From NCBI GenBank assembly GCA_963169345.1, contig CAUJCT010000053.1:310001-374000 (forward strand): DNA of 64,000 nt, written 5' to 3'. A program made the position numbers and the translations under genes. Shown here piece after piece: positions 50,980-59,350 of the stretch (position 1 is its first letter; each line of letters opens with the position of its first letter). This stretch comes from Bacteroidota bacterium. Lineage in GTDB: Bacteria; Bacteroidota; Bacteroidia; NS11-12g; UBA955. The notes under the pieces were generated by a model that was given only the letters and a program-made list of their open reading frames with translations, was not told the origin of the DNA and did not search any database.

Positions 50980-51717
50980 TTAGAAGCTTTTAATATCAAT
51001 ACCTCCAAACAGGCTTGTGCCTCTTAAAATTAGTACATTTTCACCATTTGGAACCACAGATTGCTGAGGTCTTTTGTCTTCTATTCCGCCAAAGATAGAA
51101 ACGATTTCGGTTCTCAGCTCCCAGTTGGCCGGAATAATTAGCTTGGTACCACCCATTATATTAACCAGTTCCATAGTAACATGACCTTTAATTTCAGCTT
51201 GAGATAAATTTAGTTCGGAGCCTCCAAAGACACTTACCATTTCACCGCCCTTAAAGTCTTTCGATACAATATTTTTTCTAACGCTTCCAAATATTGCAAC
51301 AGAGTCGAGTCGGTCGCTGGATTCATAATCAACAGTTTCATAGTGTTTGTAATTTTCTTTCCAATCAGTACCATCCCATCTTTTCTTTCTTCGACCAAAG
51401 ATCATGGCCAAACCAATAGCAATGATGAGTATTGGCCAAAAGAATTGTTTGATGGACATCTCATAGAAAAAGTCGTCAATCAGAAAAACAACACCAATGC
51501 TGATCATAATCCACCAGGTATTGCTTCTGAAACTGTGTCTAAATCCGATATAAGCACCAATTGTAATCAGTAGCATTTGCCAGGAAAATAACCAGGCTGG
51601 TAAAAGCACCCCAGAAGTTTTTAACAACAGCAAAATTCCAACTGCCACAACTATAAGTCCGGCTTCTCTTTTACCCTTGTTGTGGTTTTTTTCAAGTTCT
51701 TGAGTATCGATTGTCAT
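50980..51717 (-). CDS. LiaF/DUF5668-like envelope-stress membrane protein
   Basis: 245 residues from the ATG at 51717; an earlier in-frame ATG at 51744 would add nine hydrophobic residues of poor quality. Four membrane segments lie within about 15-115 (LIVVAVGILLLLKTSGVLLP, then two LiaF-TM-like repeats), followed by a C-terminal beta-solenoid domain of LiaF type with repeats SVAIFGSVRKN, MVSVFGGSELN, LVNIMGGTKLII and IVSIFGGIEDKRP. In Firmicutes LiaF restrains the LiaRS system; here the downstream LytS/LytTR pair may be its partner. A weak minus-strand -7-like box TTGTTTTG lies at 51737-51744. Confidence 0.8.
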   Translation of the reverse strand: MTIDTQELEKNHNKGKREAGLIVVAVGILLLLKTSGVLLPAWLFSWQMLLITIGAYIGFRHSFRSNTWWIMISIGVVFLIDDFFYEMSIKQFFWPILIIAIGLAMIFGRRKKRWDGTDWKENYKHYETVDYESSDRLDSVAIFGSVRKNIVSKDFKGGEMVSVFGGSELNLSQAEIKGHVTMELVNIMGGTKLIIPANWELRTEIVSIFGGIEDKRPQQSVVPNGENVLILRGTSLFGGIDIKSF

Positions 51718-51823
51718 AATGTAAAAAATTATGATGCAAAACAATGAGATAGTGGCAAAGGAAACAATTCAATTTAGGCAGGAGGGAAAAGAAATAGGTA
51801 AATGAACAAAAAACGTAGAGGAA

Positions 51824-52273
51824 ATGAAAAAATTTATATTTGCAGGTATGAAGTTATCTATGCTGGGTATAATGTTGACACTGTTTTTTACAACATGCAG
51901 TGTTAAGCATGTTTTTTACAAACAAGAGTTAAGCTATGTTTATTTTGGTTGCGGAGGTGGTTTTACCGGAGAAGTAAAAGGAAATAAAATTACCGGAAAT
52001 GGGGTATTGACAGAGAACAGTGATATCAATACCCAGACAGCTTTATTAAAACCAGTATCGAAAGCAGACTTAAAGTTGTTGGAGAAACTATTGAGCAACG
52101 ACAGCTTGTATCTGGTAACTGAGGATGAAAGCGGAAATATGACATGCTTCATTGAGATATACAGGGGAGGGGCTATTTTTAAGCAATTTAGATGGGTAGA
52201 AGGCACGAGTCCTAAAAGTGCTTTAGTTAGGGATTTGTATCAGCAATTAAACAAACTAAAAGAGGGGCATTAA
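51824..52273 (+). CDS. Small lipoprotein of unknown function
   Basis: 149 residues. The signal sequence MKKFIFAGMKLSMLGIMLTLFFTTC ends at Cys25 in a loose lipobox (FTTC). The mature part has YVYFGCGGGFTGEVKGN and an EIYRGGAIFKQFRWVEG beta strand set. I do not recognise a family. It diverges from the LiaF-like operon by 106 bp and stands alone, with a 248-bp gap before bshA. Confidence 0.6.
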   Translation: MKKFIFAGMKLSMLGIMLTLFFTTCSVKHVFYKQELSYVYFGCGGGFTGEVKGNKITGNGVLTENSDINTQTALLKPVSKADLKLLEKLLSNDSLYLVTEDESGNMTCFIEIYRGGAIFKQFRWVEGTSPKSALVRDLYQQLNKLKEGH

Positions 52274-52340
52274 TTTTTTTAACATACTTCACCCTGCTAG
52301 GGTATCTGAAATTAAAAAAATTCATTTTTGGGTTTTTAGG

Positions 52341-52373
52341 TTCACAAAAAATTCTTCCATTTCACAAAAAATT
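52341..52373. repeat. Direct repeat, 13 bp, two copies at 20-bp spacing
   Basis: TTCACAAAAAATT occurs at 52341-52353 and again at 52361-52373, exactly 20 bp apart, about two helical turns. It lies in the gap between the lipoprotein and bshA, about 130 bp before the bshA promoter. The A-tracts make it partly low-complexity. It could be a regulator or bending site; nothing more can be said. Confidence 0.4.
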
Positions 52374-52474
52374 GGATGCTTTGGGTGTACTCCTATTGCA
52401 TTAAATAATTAGGTTATTTAATTTTATGGACTTCTAAAAGTACTCCTGTCGAGTTTATGACTTTATAATCAAAC

Positions 52475-52509
52475 TTGATACTTCGCCAAACAAAACTTCT
52501 TTATCTTTG
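52475..52509 (+). promoter_or_regulatory. Promoter of bshA
   Basis: TATCTTTG at 52502-52509 is a perfect TAnnTTTG box. A TTG at 52475-52477 is 24 bases upstream, one more than the usual maximum. The bshA ATG follows the -7 box after 12 bases, so the leader is very short. Confidence 0.5.
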
Positions 52510-52521
52510 TCGTTCTATCAG

Positions 52522-53658
52522 ATGAATATAGGCATAGTTTGTTATCCGACATTTGGGGGCAGCGGGGTTGTAGCCACAGAGCTGGGAAAAGCGTTAGCGG
52601 CAAAAGGGTATAATATCCATTTTATAAGTTACAGTCAGCCAGCAAGATTAGATTTTTTTAATCCCAATGTTTTCTTTCATGAAGTTTCGATATATAAATA
52701 TCCATTGTTCGAATATGTGCCTTACGAAACGATACTTGCCAGCAAAATTGTAGATATAGTCAAGCAATATAAGTTGCATATACTTCATGTTCATTATGCG
52801 ATTCCTCATGCCAGCGCAGCTTTGATGGCAAAGAACATTCTCGAAGAACAGGGAATTTCGATACCTATTGTAACAACTTTACACGGCACAGATATCACTT
52901 TGGTGGGCAAAGATCCTACTTATGAACCGGTGGTTTCATACTCAATCAACCATTCAGACGCCGTTACGGCTGTTTCCGAAAGTTTGAAGCAGGATACAAT
53001 TAAAAACTTTCACATTCAAAAGTTTATCGATGTTGTTCCAAACTTCATTGATTTTTCAAGATTTACAAAGCAAAAGAAAGAGCATTTCAAAAAAGCGATT
53101 GCCCCAAATAACGAAAAAATACTAGTACATACATCCAACTTCAGAAAAGTGAAAAGGGTAGAGGATGTTGTAAAAGTTTTTGCGCTGGTAACTGAGAAAA
53201 TTCCTTCAAAATTGTTGTTAATCGGTGATGGACCTGAGCGAATGAATATCGAGCTGATGGCACGTGAAATGGGCGTTTGCGACAGGGTCACCTTTTTAGG
53301 TAAGCAAGAGCAAATCGAAGAGATTTTATCTGTTTGCGATTTGTTCCTGTTAACGTCAGAAACCGAGAGTTTCGGTTTAGCTGCTTTAGAAGCGATGGCA
53401 TGCGAGGTTCCGGTTATATCTTCGGACACTGGTGGAATTCCTGAAGTTAATGTGCATGGTGTAACAGGATATCTCAGTAAAGTAGGCGATGTAGAAGATA
53501 TGGCTAAAAATGCACTGAAGATTCTGACAAACGAAGAAACACTTCATGAATTCAGAGCTAATTCTTTAAAAAGAGCAAACGAATTCCATATTGACAAGAT
53601 TTTGCCATTATATGAGCAAGTGTACGAAAGACTTGTAAAAACATCTCTAAAGGCTTAA
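52522..53658 (+). CDS. bshA: N-acetyl-alpha-D-glucosaminyl L-malate synthase BshA
   Basis: 378 residues from the ATG at 52522; an in-frame TTG at 52507 lies in the promoter. The start MNIGIVCYPTFGGSGVVATELG, then HVHYAIPHASAALMAK near 93 and TTLHGTDITLVG near 122, are diagnostic of BshA among GT4 enzymes. The C-terminal half has TETESFGLAALEAMACEVPV with the Ex7E motif. It joins GlcNAc from UDP-GlcNAc to L-malate, the first step of bacillithiol synthesis. BshB and BshC are not in the window. Confidence 0.93.
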   Translation: MNIGIVCYPTFGGSGVVATELGKALAAKGYNIHFISYSQPARLDFFNPNVFFHEVSIYKYPLFEYVPYETILASKIVDIVKQYKLHILHVHYAIPHASAALMAKNILEEQGISIPIVTTLHGTDITLVGKDPTYEPVVSYSINHSDAVTAVSESLKQDTIKNFHIQKFIDVVPNFIDFSRFTKQKKEHFKKAIAPNNEKILVHTSNFRKVKRVEDVVKVFALVTEKIPSKLLLIGDGPERMNIELMAREMGVCDRVTFLGKQEQIEEILSVCDLFLLTSETESFGLAALEAMACEVPVISSDTGGIPEVNVHGVTGYLSKVGDVEDMAKNALKILTNEETLHEFRANSLKRANEFHIDKILPLYEQVYERLVKTSLKA

Positions 53659-53797
53659 AACAGGCCAAAAACAAGCATTTGTTAAACGGCTTTTATCCAT
53701 CAATTTTTTAATTTGGACGAGTTCTTTCGATAAAAAAAGGAGCACTGCTTTGACATATATAAAATTATAGGCTTAATTTGGACGCAAATATTTGTAT

Positions 53798-56700
53798 ATG
53801 AAGCGTTTTTTACCATTAATTTTCTTTTTCACCTTTTTCGGAATTCTGAATGCACAAAAATCGACTAAGACAACTCAAGAGGAAAAGAAGCCTCAGAGCA
53901 GTCCATTTTCTTCAATTGCATCATCACAAAAGTTTCGTTCAATTGGACCAGCGGTTACATCGGGCAGGATAGGAGATCTATGCGTCAATCCAAAGAACAA
54001 ATCACAATGGTATGTCGTTGCAGCCAGTGGCGGTATTTGGAAAACAGACAATGCAGGCAATACTTTTTATCCGGTTTTTGACAATTATGGATCATATTCC
54101 ATAGGTTGTATAACCATGGACCCAAATAACACGAATGTATTGTGGGCAGGAACCGGCGAAAACAACAATCAAAGAAGTGTTGGGTATGGTGATGGAATAT
54201 ATAAAACCGAAGACGGAGGCAAGTCCTGGAAAAATATGGGTTTAAAAATGAGTGAACACATAGGCATGATAGCAGTAGACCCCAGAAACAGTCAGGTGGT
54301 TTATGTGGCTGCTTATGGTCCGCTCTGGAGTTCGGGGGGAGACAGAGGTATTTATAAAACAGAAGACGGTGGTAAAACCTGGAACAGAATTCTTTTTGTA
54401 AGTGAGAACACGGGATTCAATGAAGTGCATTTGGTTTCAGGCCAACCGGATGTTATATATGCAACTGCTCATCAAAGAAGAAGACATGAGTGGACGTATC
54501 TTGGCGGCGGTCCCGAATCGGCAATATACAAAAGCATTGATGGAGGTAAAACCTGGAATAGGCTGGAAGGAGGATTGCCTAAAGGCGATCTTGGCAGAAT
54601 AAGTGTAGCTATTCCTGAGGCAAATACTGATATTGTTTATGCCATGATTGAGGCAACTGAAGGGGGAGGTTTTTATAAATCTACAGACAGAGGGGCTAGC
54701 TGGAGCAAACAGTCAGGGCATGCAACAGCCGGAAATTATTATTGTGAAATATTTGCGGATCCTGTTAATCCTGATAAAGTATATTCGATGAATACCTGGG
54801 CATCTGTAAGTATTGATGGAGGTAAAACTTTTAAAGGAATAGGAGAGAGAAACAAACACGTGGACAACCATGTTATCTGGATTGATAAGGACAACCCAAA
54901 CCACTATCTGATGGGATGTGATGGAGGATTATACGAAACCTGGGACGAAGCTTGTAACTGGGATTTTAAAGGCAATTTACCTATCACCCAGTTTTACAGA
55001 GTAACAGTCGATAATTCAAAACCATTTTATTATGTATATGGAGGAACTCAAGATAACAATACATTAGGAGGTCCATCGAGAACCATTAGCGCAAGCGGTA
55101 TACACAATTATGATTGGTTTGTAACTGTTGGTGGTGACGGGTTTAAAACTGTAGTTGATCCAAAAGATCCAGATATTGTCTATTCTCAATGGCAATATGG
55201 AGGCCTTGTTAGATATAACAGAAAGACCGGAGAGGCTATTGATATAAAGCCTCAGGAAATGAAGGGCCAACCAGCATACAGATTTAATTGGGATGCGCCA
55301 ATAGTCATAAGTAAACACGATAACAAAACCTTGTATTTTGCGGCTCAGGTTATTTTTAAAAGTACAGATATGGGCTCGAGCTGGAAAGTTATTAGCCCTG
55401 ATTTGTCAAGAGGTTTAGATAGAAATAAGTTACCTGTGATGGGTAAAATATGGAGTGTTGATGCAGTTGCCAAAAATCAATCGACAAGTATTTATGGCAA
55501 TATTACTGCAATGGCTGAGTCACCTTTTAATGCGCAGTTATTGTACGCTGGTACGGATGATGGATTGATTCATGTGAGTTCAGATGGTGGACAGAATTGG
55601 TTAAAAATAGATAATATAACGGGTGTTCCTAAACAGTGTTTGATTCAGAATATTTATACTTCCAGACACGATGCAAATGTTGCATGGGCGGTATTTAACA
55701 ATCATAGAAATGGTGACTTCAAACCTTATTTAGTCAAAACAGTTGACCAAGGGAAGACCTGGCAAATTGTTAGCACAAACCTTCCGGAAAGAGGGTCTTT
55801 GCAGTGTATCATGGAAGACCACAAGTCAAAGAACTTACTATTTGCAGGAACAGAATTCGGAGTGTTTGCCAGTAATGATCAAGGTAAAACCTGGGATAAA
55901 CTTGGAAATTTACCAACTATTTGTGTTAAAGAGATTGTTGTTCAGGAAGAAGCTAACGACCTTGTTATAGCAACCTTTGGAAGAGGTTTTTATATTTTAG
56001 ATGATTATAGTGCTCTACAAAACTTTGATCAGATTAAATCAGACCTGGAAAATAAACCCGCAGTAATATTCCCAATTGAAGACGGCTTGGTGTATGTGTC
56101 TTCGACGCCATTGGGACATAAAGGTAAATCGTTTCAAGGAGCAAGTTTTTATACAGCTGATAACCCAACAATCGGGACCAATATTCAATATTTTGTAAAA
56201 GACGAATACAAAAGCTTAAAGGAACAAAGAAAGGACAGGGAAGAAAAGCAAGTGAATGATTTATATCCAAGTCTGGATAGTTTAAGAATGGAGGACCATG
56301 AACCTGAAACTTATTTAGTCATTAGTATTAAGGACAATGCCGGCAACCTCGTAAGACAATTTAAAAGAGCTCCTAAAAAAGGCATGAATAGCATCAACTG
56401 GGATGGAAGGATAGAAAAGACAAGTCCGGTTACTTTTTATACACCAGATCCAGATAATCCTTATGAAGGCGATGATCAAGGCTCTATGGCTTTACCAGGT
56501 GAGTATACAGTAGAAATTCACCTCGTCAAAGAAAATACAATACAACTTTTGGCCGGAGGAGTTAAATTTAAAATGAAGACATTGTTTCAAACCACTGGTG
56601 ACGATAAGTTCAATCGTGAACTGGCAGAATTCAGAAGGGTAGTTACAGGCGTCAACAGTTATTGCAATGAAATGTCTAACAGAGTAAGATTTGTCAAACA

Positions 56701-57052
56701 GAATATACATCAGATAACCGACCAATCAGTTCTAAGTCAGATAAGTGAAATTGAAAAGAAGTTATCAGAATTTAACAGATTGATGTATGGTGATGGCACA
56801 AGAGCGTCAAGAGAGTTCGAAACATTCCCCGGATTACTCGGCTCTTTGGAAGGCATAGTTTATAATTTATGGGCTACATCTCAAGCACCAACAGGCACAT
56901 ACCAAAACAAATTAACTGAGATTAAATCAGAATTTAGCTCAGTGTATCAACTGGTTTTGGATATTAAAATGTTGATGGAAAATCTCGATAAGCAATTGGA
57001 TCAGGCTAAGTTTCCGTACACACCTGGTCGTTTGCCTGATTGGAAGGGTTAA
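53798..57052 (+). CDS. Secreted sortilin/VPS10-like beta-propeller protein with Asp-box repeats
   Basis: 1084 residues from the ATG at 53798. The signal peptide MKRFLPLIFFFTFFGILNAQ is cleaved about after residue 20. About ten Asp-box motifs (S/TxDxGxxW) fold into beta-propellers, for example IYKTEDGGKSW, IYKTEDGGKTW, IYKSIDGGKTW, FYKSTDRGASW, FKSTDMGSSW, VSSDGGQNW, VKTVDQGKTW and FASNDQGKTW. Residues beyond about 780 contain a FlgD-like NSINWDGR segment and a coiled-coil tail. No T9SS sorting domain is visible, so it is probably periplasmic or outer-membrane associated. Often annotated as glycosyl hydrolase, but no sialidase active site is evident. Confidence 0.85.
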   Translation: MKRFLPLIFFFTFFGILNAQKSTKTTQEEKKPQSSPFSSIASSQKFRSIGPAVTSGRIGDLCVNPKNKSQWYVVAASGGIWKTDNAGNTFYPVFDNYGSYSIGCITMDPNNTNVLWAGTGENNNQRSVGYGDGIYKTEDGGKSWKNMGLKMSEHIGMIAVDPRNSQVVYVAAYGPLWSSGGDRGIYKTEDGGKTWNRILFVSENTGFNEVHLVSGQPDVIYATAHQRRRHEWTYLGGGPESAIYKSIDGGKTWNRLEGGLPKGDLGRISVAIPEANTDIVYAMIEATEGGGFYKSTDRGASWSKQSGHATAGNYYCEIFADPVNPDKVYSMNTWASVSIDGGKTFKGIGERNKHVDNHVIWIDKDNPNHYLMGCDGGLYETWDEACNWDFKGNLPITQFYRVTVDNSKPFYYVYGGTQDNNTLGGPSRTISASGIHNYDWFVTVGGDGFKTVVDPKDPDIVYSQWQYGGLVRYNRKTGEAIDIKPQEMKGQPAYRFNWDAPIVISKHDNKTLYFAAQVIFKSTDMGSSWKVISPDLSRGLDRNKLPVMGKIWSVDAVAKNQSTSIYGNITAMAESPFNAQLLYAGTDDGLIHVSSDGGQNWLKIDNITGVPKQCLIQNIYTSRHDANVAWAVFNNHRNGDFKPYLVKTVDQGKTWQIVSTNLPERGSLQCIMEDHKSKNLLFAGTEFGVFASNDQGKTWDKLGNLPTICVKEIVVQEEANDLVIATFGRGFYILDDYSALQNFDQIKSDLENKPAVIFPIEDGLVYVSSTPLGHKGKSFQGASFYTADNPTIGTNIQYFVKDEYKSLKEQRKDREEKQVNDLYPSLDSLRMEDHEPETYLVISIKDNAGNLVRQFKRAPKKGMNSINWDGRIEKTSPVTFYTPDPDNPYEGDDQGSMALPGEYTVEIHLVKENTIQLLAGGVKFKMKTLFQTTGDDKFNRELAEFRRVVTGVNSYCNEMSNRVRFVKQNIHQITDQSVLSQISEIEKKLSEFNRLMYGDGTRASREFETFPGLLGSLEGIVYNLWATSQAPTGTYQNKLTEIKSEFSSVYQLVLDIKMLMENLDKQLDQAKFPYTPGRLPDWKG

Positions 57053-57070
57053 TTTTATTTAGCTAAAAAT

Positions 57071-57091
57071 AAGTCGATTAGAAGTCGACTT
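57071..57091 (+). repeat. Short inverted repeat after the VPS10-like gene
   Basis: AAGTCGA (57071-57077) and TCGACTT (57085-57091) can form a 7-bp stem with a 7-base loop, 18 bp after the stop codon. No T-run follows, so it is not a standard terminator. Confidence 0.4.
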
Positions 57092-57103
57092 TCGTCCAAT
57101 AAG

Positions 57104-57124
57104 GTACTATGTATTGCATAGTAC
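57104..57124. promoter_or_regulatory. Palindromic operator over the padR -33 element
   Basis: GTACTATG (57104-57111), five bases TATTG, then CATAGTAC (57117-57124): a perfect 8-bp inverted repeat. The TTG in its centre (57114-57116) is at -33 spacing (21 bases) from the -7 box, so a bound dimer would cover the promoter. The PadR gene begins 25 bases later, which points to autoregulation of the PadR-PspC operon. Confidence 0.6.
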
Positions 57125-57145
57125 TATAAATTTATTATACCTTTG
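57114..57145 (+). promoter_or_regulatory. Promoter of the padR-pspC operon
   Basis: TTG at 57114-57116, 21 bases, TACCTTTG at 57138-57145, all within the Bacteroidota consensus. The PadR ATG at 57150 follows after four bases, again predicting a leaderless or near-leaderless mRNA. Confidence 0.6.
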
Positions 57146-57149
57146 CAAC

Positions 57150-57476
57150 ATGGATTTGGAAAATACCCGGTCGCAGATGCGAAAAGGCATTTTAGAGTAT
57201 TGTATATTAAGCATAATAGACAAGCATGAGTGTTATGCGTCAGATATAATAGAGGAAATGAAGAAGGCCAGGCTGATAGTTGTAGAAGGCACGTTATATC
57301 CATTATTAACCCGATTAAAAAATTCAGGATTATTGAATTATAAGTGGGAGGAATCCAAGTCTGGTCCACCTAGAAAATATTATTCATTAACAGAAGATGG
57401 AAAGCGATTTATAGGTGACCTGACAGAAACCTGGGATGAATTAAGTAAAGCAGTAACAATCATTAGAAACAAATAG
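57150..57476 (+). CDS. PadR family transcriptional regulator
   Basis: 108 residues from the ATG at 57150; an in-frame start at 57114 falls upstream of the -7 box. Winged helix: MRKGILEYCILSIIDKHECYASDIIEEM, then VEGTLYPLLTRLKNSGLL (recognition helix) and GPPRKYYSLTEDGKRFI (wing), with a short C-terminal dimerisation helix. PadR proteins are mostly ligand-responsive repressors of their own operon. A PspC-domain membrane protein follows at 14 bp, a pairing common in Bacteroidota, and a palindrome covers the promoter. Confidence 0.92.
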   Translation: MDLENTRSQMRKGILEYCILSIIDKHECYASDIIEEMKKARLIVVEGTLYPLLTRLKNSGLLNYKWEESKSGPPRKYYSLTEDGKRFIGDLTETWDELSKAVTIIRNK

Positions 57477-57490
57477 AAACACACAATTTT

Positions 57491-59002
57491 ATGAATAAAA
57501 TAATCAGTGCCAATATCAATGGTTTTGTATTTAACATCGATGAAAAGGCGTATGAAAAATTGAAGAATTACCTGGAGCGTATAAAAGAAAATGTGAAGAA
57601 TGATGAGGTAATGATGGATATTGAAAACAGAATTGCAGAACTCTTTGATTACAGATTAAAGAATGGTTCTCAAGCCATATTCGACAGAGATGTGGAAGAT
57701 ATCATACAGCAGATAGGCAGTCCTGAGCAATTTGGACAAGAAGAGCAGGAGAGTAGCAAAGAATCAAAGAAGGAGAGCAATTATAGTGAACGCAGAAAAT
57801 ACAGACGTTTATACAGAAATGAGGATGATAAAGTAATTGGAGGAGTATGTAGTGGTATTGCATCCTATTTTGGCATAGATCCTTTATTTTTAAGAATAGG
57901 TTTTGCAGTTTCACTATTTGCATTAGGTACAGGTATATTGTTGTATATTTTTCTGATGATAGTATTACCGGTTGCTGCCACTCCGGCAGAGAAACTGGAA
58001 ATGATGGGAGAACCCGTTGATTTTAATAATTTAAGCAAGACTATAGAAAAAGATTTTAAGGATGCTTATAACAGATATCAGCCAGAAGTAAAGACAGGAT
58101 TTGAAAGATTTCTGGAGGTATTGGTAAGAGTTGGGGCCGTTGTACTGATTATATTTTTAATAAGTTTATTTGTTCCTGTCAGTATTGGAATTTTCACATC
58201 TGTTGGTGTAGCCTCATGGTTTTTACCACTCATCAATAGCTACATGTTTCTTTCGCCAAATGAAGGCATTATTATACTAATAGGTTTGATATTGTTCTTT
58301 GTGGTTCCATTGATAGGAGCGGGCTACAAGCTTGTCAGAGTAGTTTTTAAAACCAAACCAATGAATAAAGTCTTATCAATTTTGTTAAGTATATTCTGGT
58401 TTATAGGTTTTTGTCTTTTGTCTTATAGTACCTACAATATTGGTCAGGAATTTTCAAGTTCAAGTTCAATAGTGCAGACCGATACAATTGATATAGCACA
58501 AGGGGGAACTATCGTTATAAGAGCAAGAAATACTGAAGGCAAGCAAAGGTTCATAATAAATGACAGGGACGGAGATGAAAAGATAAGTATACATTCACGT
58601 GAAGATTTTAAAGATTTTCTGGATGACAGAATAGGTAGAAACATAGAACTGAAAATTGTTAAAGGGTATGCGAGTAAACCGGTGATAACAGTTATTAAGC
58701 GATCAAATGGAAGAAATCGTTTAGTAGCAGGAGAATATTCAAGCAAAATAGGCTACAACTATCAAAAATCAGACTCAAGTGTACTGTTGGATGATTATTT
58801 TACCACAGGCTCAGATCAGTTATGGCGCAATCAGAAAGTTAGAATCATTATAGAAATTCCCATGAATTTCAAATTTGAAATTGATGGGTCCTGTTCAGGA
58901 ATCATGAACGACAGGCATTTTGATGATTATGATGATTATGAAGAAGGAAGCATATTTAATAAACAATTGCACATAGATGAACAAGGGAAAATAGTCAACT
59001 AA
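57491..59002 (+). CDS. PspC-domain membrane protein
   Basis: 503 residues. Residues 1-80 are a helical region (YEKLKNYLERIKENVKNDEVMMDIENRIAELF). The PspC domain is at about 105-165 (RNEDDKVIGGVCSGIASYFGIDPLFLRIGF, followed by a membrane helix to LPV). Three or four more membrane segments follow to about residue 320, then a C-terminal periplasmic beta-rich domain. PspC domains take part in phage-shock-type envelope stress responses. Co-transcribed with padR, it may sense or stabilise the inner membrane. A strong terminator follows. Confidence 0.88.
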   Translation: MNKIISANINGFVFNIDEKAYEKLKNYLERIKENVKNDEVMMDIENRIAELFDYRLKNGSQAIFDRDVEDIIQQIGSPEQFGQEEQESSKESKKESNYSERRKYRRLYRNEDDKVIGGVCSGIASYFGIDPLFLRIGFAVSLFALGTGILLYIFLMIVLPVAATPAEKLEMMGEPVDFNNLSKTIEKDFKDAYNRYQPEVKTGFERFLEVLVRVGAVVLIIFLISLFVPVSIGIFTSVGVASWFLPLINSYMFLSPNEGIIILIGLILFFVVPLIGAGYKLVRVVFKTKPMNKVLSILLSIFWFIGFCLLSYSTYNIGQEFSSSSSIVQTDTIDIAQGGTIVIRARNTEGKQRFIINDRDGDEKISIHSREDFKDFLDDRIGRNIELKIVKGYASKPVITVIKRSNGRNRLVAGEYSSKIGYNYQKSDSSVLLDDYFTTGSDQLWRNQKVRIIIEIPMNFKFEIDGSCSGIMNDRHFDDYDDYEEGSIFNKQLHIDEQGKIVN

Positions 59003-59024
59003 GTTGAGCATACTTCGACAGTTT

Positions 59025-59056
59025 AAAAGCTTGATATTCAAAATCAAGCTTTTTTT
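59025..59056 (+). terminator. Rho-independent terminator after the PspC gene
   Basis: AAAAGCTTGAT (59025-59035), a 7-base loop, then ATCAAGCTTTT (59043-59053): an 11-bp perfect stem running into a T-tract. It lies 23 bp after the stop codon. Confidence 0.85.
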
Positions 59057-59350
59057 ATGTTATTGCCGGAAAATTAAAATTATAGGTATTAGCATGAGGT
59101 AGTAAAGGTTCTAAAGGTATGGAAAACAGTATATTTTCGTATAGATGCAATAAAGTAAATCACAATTTATTCATTTTTATATATCTAATTATCAATTAAT
59201 TAAGAAATATTTTTTAATAGATGTTACATAGTCAACAATATTTACATAAACTAGAGTATAAGTCGCTGAAAATCATGAGAAGAAATACTTAGTAAGTAAA
59301 AAAACCGAAAAAAATACGAATTACACAAATAACCTAAACCCTTTAAAACC
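59057..59350. other. AT-rich gap before the large T9SS protein gene
   Basis: About 290 bases after the terminator. It presumably holds the promoter and 5' leader of the next gene, but I see no clean TAnnTTTG box, RNA structure or small gene in it. A-rich runs (about 59290-59345) precede the start codon. Confidence 0.4.

Noticed and set aside
53016-53429. 137-codon antisense frame in bshA
   Set aside because: Opposite strand of a certain bshA; no family motif, and composition is Ser/Lys-rich as expected for antisense reading.
53750-53775. Sigma-70-like TTGACA element before the VPS10-like gene
   Set aside because: Bacteroidota housekeeping promoters do not use TTGACA/TATAAT, and no TAnnTTTG box follows at proper spacing. 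Likely chance in AT-rich DNA.
53798-57052. Sialidase or other glycosyl hydrolase activity
   Set aside because: Asp-box repeats are structural; the catalytic Tyr/Glu/Arg triad set of sialidases is not identifiable, and the pattern fits VPS10/sortilin propellers better.
57071-57091. Rho-independent terminator after the VPS10-like gene
   Set aside because: The 7-bp stem is not followed by a T-run, so I list it as an inverted repeat only.
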